This document shows positions 59,331-64,000 of a DNA stretch of 64,000 nt, in pieces. Location: assembly GCA_002224055.1 (NCBI GenBank), contig AZLU01000068.1:124001-188000 (forward strand), read 5' to 3'. Origin of the DNA: Pezizomycotina sp. ARF18. Lineage: Eukaryota > Ascomycota. The notes beneath the pieces were generated by a model. The model was not told the origin of the DNA. It ran no database searches and saw nothing but the letters and a program-made list of their open reading frames with translations. The translations under genes were made by a program, and so were the position numbers. How positions within the stretch are numbered: position 1 is the first letter of the stretch; every line of letters begins with the position of its first letter.

Positions 59331-60349
59331 CTATTAATATTAGCTTTTATGTCCTATATTAAACTAATATATAGTAAAACCGTTAAAACTAGGGAGATAA
59401 ATCTAAAAACTAGAGAGATAAAACTAGAAGATTCTACTTACTAATATTAAACTACCGCCATATCCTAATACTAAATAATAAGGATTAGGTCGTTTTTATT
59501 AAAAACTAGAGGGGAAGGTAGTATTATAAGGTAATACTACTATACCCTATGCCGGACCTAGAATCTCGGCTTACTCTGTAGATTCCTATATTATAATATA
59601 GATAACTAAGAGATTTAAAGTAAAAACTATAAAAAAGTCTTATTTTTTTAAACTTAAAGGGATTTATCCTTTAAAAAATTAAAATTTTTAGTCTTAAAAC
59701 TATTAATTCTATTAATTAAATCCTATAATTTTAGTATTAAAAAATAGCGAGTAGAGATAAAAATATTTTTATAAACGTCCTTAAAGCTATTAAAACCTCT
59801 TTCTACTCGACCTTTTTTAGTCTAAATATTAAATTTTAAAGATTTATAGTAATAATTTATAGAGAATTTATTTATTTAAGCGTTATATAACTATATTAAG
59901 CCTTAAGAGCGGTTAGATAAAAAAAGGTTTTTATAGCTTTAAGCCGTTTATAAGAAATATTTTTTACCTCTACTAGCCGTTCTTTAATATTAAAAAAGTA
60001 TTAAATCTTATAGTAGTTTATTAAAAGTATTAAATTTTAATAGTAGTCTACTTAATATATTAAAAGGACTTTTTTCTTTAAGTTTATAGAACTTAGACTC
60101 TTTATACTTTTAACTTTAATTCTCTAAGTTCTCCGAGTACCTATAGCTAATCGCGGTATACTATAGATCTTAGCTATTCTCCTATATATATACCTCTATA
60201 ACTTAGGATATGCGGCGGTTTAGTATTAATAAGTAAAATCTCTCTGGTTTTATCTCTCTAGTTTTTATATTTATCTTTCTAGTTTTAATAGTTTTACTAA
60301 TATGTTAGTTTAATATAGGGTATAATATAATAATATTAACTAGGAGGAT

Positions 60350-60745
60350 ACCTATAGTATAAGCTATAATATTAGGATATTAGTATTCTACTATAGGATA
60401 TTAGTAGATAGATATAGAGATATTATCCTATAGTATGAGAATACCGGTATATGTTATAGAGATGTTAGTAGATAGATATAAAGATGTTGCCCTATGCTAT
60501 GGGGATACTGGTACTCTATTATAGAGATGTTAGCTATGCTATAAGATATTAGTAGATAGATATAGAGATATTAGTGGATGGATATGGAGATGTTAGTAGA
60601 TAGATAGGAGATGTTAGTGGATGGATATGGAGATGTTGGTAGATAGATATGGAGATATTGCCCTATGCTATGGGATACCGGTGCCTGCTATAGAGATGTT
60701 AAGCTATGCTATAGAGATGTTGTGGATAGATATGGAGATGTTATT
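60350..60745. repeat. Degenerate minisatellite in the right arm of the foldback element
   Basis: The reverse-complement counterpart of the left array, with units such as gatatggagatgttagtaga and ccctatgctatgggataccg. It mixes TG and TA versions. Confidence 0.8.
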
Positions 60746-61005
60746 AGCTAGTAAATATAATAATAAATAATATTATAAATAATATAATAAATTATATATA
60801 AAACAATTCCTAAATCGATGTGAAAATGCAAATAAAATATAAAATTATATAAAAATATCTTGGTGGGTTAACCCGACCCGTACCGGCCGGGGCCGGGTAC
60901 CCGGCCCGGCGGCTAAATCCTAAATCCTAACCCGGGCCCGGCCCGGCGCCTGACCCGCCGGTCGAGCACCTGAACCCGGGTTTGACCTAGAACGCTAATA
61001 CTAAT

Positions 61006-61680
61006 ATTTTTTTTTATATTTTTATATTTGATTAGTTTTATATTTTTTTTTAATATTGTTAGTCTAGTTCTAATAAATTAATAAATTTTAAGTAGTTTTA
61101 TAAAATCTTAATAGTATTATAATATTTACTAAATAATCTTATACTCTTACTTAAATAATCTAAGTCTCTCTTATTAATACTATAATTCTATTAAATCTAG
61201 CTCTTAAAAACTCTAAATATATAGAAAAATTTTAAAAATATAAATAAAAATAGTAAAAAATAAAGAATTTAATAAAAAAATTATATAGAATTAAGAGTAT
61301 AAAAAGTATAGAGAGGAGCTAATCTCTTATAATAAAAATAATAGTAAATAGGTTTTATTTTTTTCCGTCCGGAATATTCCAGAAGATACCCAACCAATTT
61401 TTCTCTTTTATAGCTTTAGAGTAGAAAAATAGAAAAATAACGCCTTCGAAGACTATTTATTTTTAAATTTACCTTCTTAAGAGCTAACCCTCTAATTTAC
61501 TATATAAATATATAGTAAATTAGAGGTTAACTCTTCTTTAAGTAAATATTTTAAATAATTAGTTTTTTAAAGATTTATAGATTATTTTTTAGCTTTATAA
61601 TATATTAATATAATTAATTTTATTTTATTTATTTTATTATTTATTTTATTTTTTATAATTTTTTATAATTTTTTTAATAT
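61006..61680. other. AT-rich flank of the foldback element
   Basis: About 675 bp with TTTTTAT-type runs, the hairpin at 61479-61535 and a patch without RIP signature at 61365-61400 (ccgtccggaatattccagaa). No gene was found. Confidence 0.45.
61479..61535. repeat. Short perfect-stem hairpin
   Basis: The left stem taaccctctaatttactata and its complement tatagtaaattagagg with gttaactctt form a stem of about 26 bp around a centre near 61507, within AT-rich DNA. It could be an element end or a terminator-like hairpin of a repeat. Confidence 0.6.
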
Positions 61681-64000
61681 TATCACACGCTGCTCGTACT
61701 AATGCCAAGCGTAGGGCGGCGGATCTCCAGAAGCGGTAGTAGGGCACTACTACGATAGCTATAGGGTATATAGGACAAGATTAGCCTATAAGGGCCTATA
61801 TTAGGTATACTAGGTTTATATATATATTAGTAGCGTAGTAGGCTAGCTATTCTTAAAGTCTACTTACTAGCCGCGTAAGGGTCTATAAAGTACTAGTAGG
61901 GCGCAGGCCGCTTCTACTATATTAAGATAGAGATTTATATTATTATATATAGTATAAGTAGATACCGCCCTATATCGTAATAGTACTCCCTCCTCTCTAA
62001 GGCTAAGGTCTTACGAGGCGTTATCTTTATACTTTTTTACTTCTTTTTATTAATATCGCGTATTCTACCATCCTTTTAATATTCGTTTAGCTATTATTAT
62101 ACTTTTTCTACGTATTTCTTAGGTATACGCGTCAACGCGGCGTAGAAATAGCGCGTTTACGTAGATAGTAGTATTATAACGATATTAGTTTTAGCGTTTT
62201 ACTATTTAAAATAAAATTTAATAATTCTATAAAAGCTTCTATCGCGGGTTCTATAGTTTTTTAAAACTTTTTTTTAGCCGCGTAATATATTATATTCTTT
62301 ATCCTTATAAATAGCTTTATACGCTATTTAAAATCTTTATCCTTTATTTTTTATTTTATCCTTTTATCTTATTACCTAAATCTTAACTAACTTAATAACT
62401 TCCTAAATTCTTATATAACGTTTACTCTCCTATTCTTACTTTCTAGCCTTACCTACTCTTTAATACAGTTTTTTACCCCTTATAGCGCTTATCTTCTATA
62501 ATAAAGTACAGATAATAGCTAGAAGTTTTTTATTACTATTATTTATACTAACTATTAAGACTATAACGAGCCCTATTATTATATAAACGGCTATAATAAA
62601 TATCAGTTATTATATTTTACGCGCTACCTATATAGCTTCTATAAGTATACTTCTTTAATTTTATTTATATTTTATACGCTATATAATCTTTTATACCCGT
62701 ATCTTTTTTAGTATCTTATTATCGGCGCTATAAAAATTACTTATTCTATCCCCTATACTCTTAGTATAATATACCTAATAACCCCTATAAGAAGGCGCTA
62801 AACCGCCAGCGTAATCCGTACTATTAACGGCGTAAGTCCGATAATAAGTAGCGCTAGTATTAACCCTAATACTAATAATTTCCCACGCTACGTAAATATA
62901 AGGTATAATAGGCGGTTATAATAAAGGCTCCTTCTATTAGTAATCTATAGAATTCTAGTAATCCTAACGTAAATTCTAACGCTAGTCTTCTTATAAACTA
63001 CCTTTTTAACTTCTCCTAAGCTATAATAGCCTAACTCGGATAAGTAAATTTACCCCTAGCTAGGTCGTTAGCCTTTACGCGGCCCTCTAGAACGCCTTTA
63101 AAGTATTTTAGGATTTAGCTATTATTTAACTCTTTATTAGTTTTAAGGCGCTTAAAGTCTCTTAGTACTAACGATAATTAATAAGAACGGTATGAACGGT
63201 AAAAATAATACTAATAGTAAGCGAGGTAAGCGTAGTAAGTATAGCTATATAGCTATTTAGATCTAGATAAAGTAAATAATAAAAATAGAGCTAATGGGAC
63301 CGATAGTAATGCGGTAAACGTAATAATATAGCTATTATAGCTATTACGTAATAACGGCGCGCTTAATCCTAAGGTTCCCTAGAGCCACGCGGACCCTTTA
63401 GAATAGAAGTACCCGTAGAATAATCGACTAGCGGCTCTAAAGTAGTAAGTTAATAATATTTATTCCTATAATTATTAACGCGCGCCTAGCCGTTTATTAC
63501 CTATCGCTCTCTTAGTTATCCTTCTAGATTTCTTAAATTCGCGAGCTTAAGCGTTTCTACGGCAGCTAGTCTTTAGGTTAGATAATATTCTAGTTTTATA
63601 CTTATCGCCTTACCGTAGTTAGCTCGCGGTTTTTTATTCTTCCCTTTTTTTTTAATATATTTTATAACGAACGTATTTAATTTAGTCTTTCTTTATTTTT
63701 TCTTTAAATTTTCTAATTTATTTAAGTATATATAAAGTAGGCTTTTAGCTCCTATATATATAAATATCGTCCTAGCCTTTCTAGCGAATATAGTATAATA
63801 TTTAGGCTTTAGTACCTCTTTTAGGGCGTTCCTTTCGCAGCCTATATATTAATAATTTTTTTATTTTCTATTCTCTTACCGTCTATTATATATTTTATTC
63901 TAGCGTATTATACTATTTACTAATATTAACCTTACGTAGTAGGGATACGTAGAAGATATTATAGATCTTTATCTTAAAAGTAGTACTAATTATATCTATT
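61681..64000. repeat. RIP-degraded repeat of unresolved family, running off the window
   Basis: From tcacacgctgctcgtactaa (61681) the sequence starts with CA/TG-containing DNA and within about 60 bp becomes almost free of CpA/TpG while keeping CpG (cgcgcc, ggcgc), as inside the Copia element. That pattern looks like the edge of a RIP-treated repeat. No open frames and no recognised domain remain. The right end is outside the window. Confidence 0.6.

Larger units (their letters stand above)
58537..61005. mobile_element. hAT-type foldback element, 58545-60997, with 8-bp target duplication atactaat
   Basis: atactaat flanks both ends (58537-58544 and 60998-61005); 8 bp is the hAT signature. The ends are inverted: TAGCGTTTGAGG at left and the complement of TAGCGTTCTAGG at right. 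Inside each end lies about 100 bp of CCGG/CGGG-rich subterminal repeat. The element then folds back on itself: about 58600-59470 is the reverse complement of about 60200-60940 (for example atcgatttaggaatt at left against its complement near 60810). Both arms carry degenerate minisatellites. The central about 730 bp (59470-60200) is RIP-degraded, with no coding remnant recognised. It is a non-autonomous element. Confidence 0.8.

Noticed and set aside
58780-60745. Minisatellites considered as a CRISPR-like or centromeric array
   Set aside because: The two arrays are inverted copies within a hAT-type element with 8-bp duplications, which explains them.

Overview
The window looks like nuclear DNA of a filamentous ascomycete (Pezizomycotina). 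The evidence is short GT-AG introns of about 50-100 nt with CTAAC-like branch sites, a Zn2Cys6/MHR transcription factor, two fungal rhodopsin-domain membrane proteins, a LysM protein, a CYP58/65-like P450, and repeats that have almost completely lost CpA/TpG while keeping CpG, which is the mark of RIP (repeat-induced point mutation). I cannot name the species.

Layout. 1-1667 is a near-perfect copy of 12666-14331, the promoter plus first codons of the transcription factor at 14272. 1.7-12.6 kb holds one multi-exon minus-strand gene of unknown function (7997 down to about 6114), a candidate 68-residue two-exon gene (10378-10657), and long non-coding stretches with poly-A/T tracts. 14.3-41 kb is gene-rich: transcription factor, GFA/CENP-V-type zinc protein, two tail-to-tail rhodopsin-domain proteins, an F-box protein, a secreted RNase T1-family protein, three unrecognised genes, a two-RRM protein, a second F-box protein and a secreted protein with five LysM-like modules. 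41.6-48.8 kb is a nested repeat block: two tandem copies of a roughly 1.09-kb repeat, the first split by a decayed Copia element with a 5-bp target duplication. This block abuts and appears to truncate a large minus-strand gene (52433 to 48840). A P450 gene follows at 55.8-57.65 kb. From 58.1 kb to the end are repeats: a 197-bp palindrome, a 2.45-kb hAT-type foldback element with 8-bp target duplications and minisatellite-filled inverted arms, and an unresolved RIP-degraded region.

A theme across the window is that nearly every gene is recognisable but broken by single-base frame slips, often at short homopolymers. The two copies of the 1.67-kb duplication differ, as far as I could read, only by homopolymer lengths, and in one case the other copy has the length that keeps the frame open. 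The simplest explanation is uncorrected long-read indel error rather than mass pseudogenisation, so gene models are given as spans with exon boundaries where visible.

Biologically, the secreted LysM and RNase proteins, the P450, the membrane receptors and the adjoining RIP-degraded repeats resemble the accessory, effector-bearing compartments of plant- or host-associated fungi. That is inference from content only.
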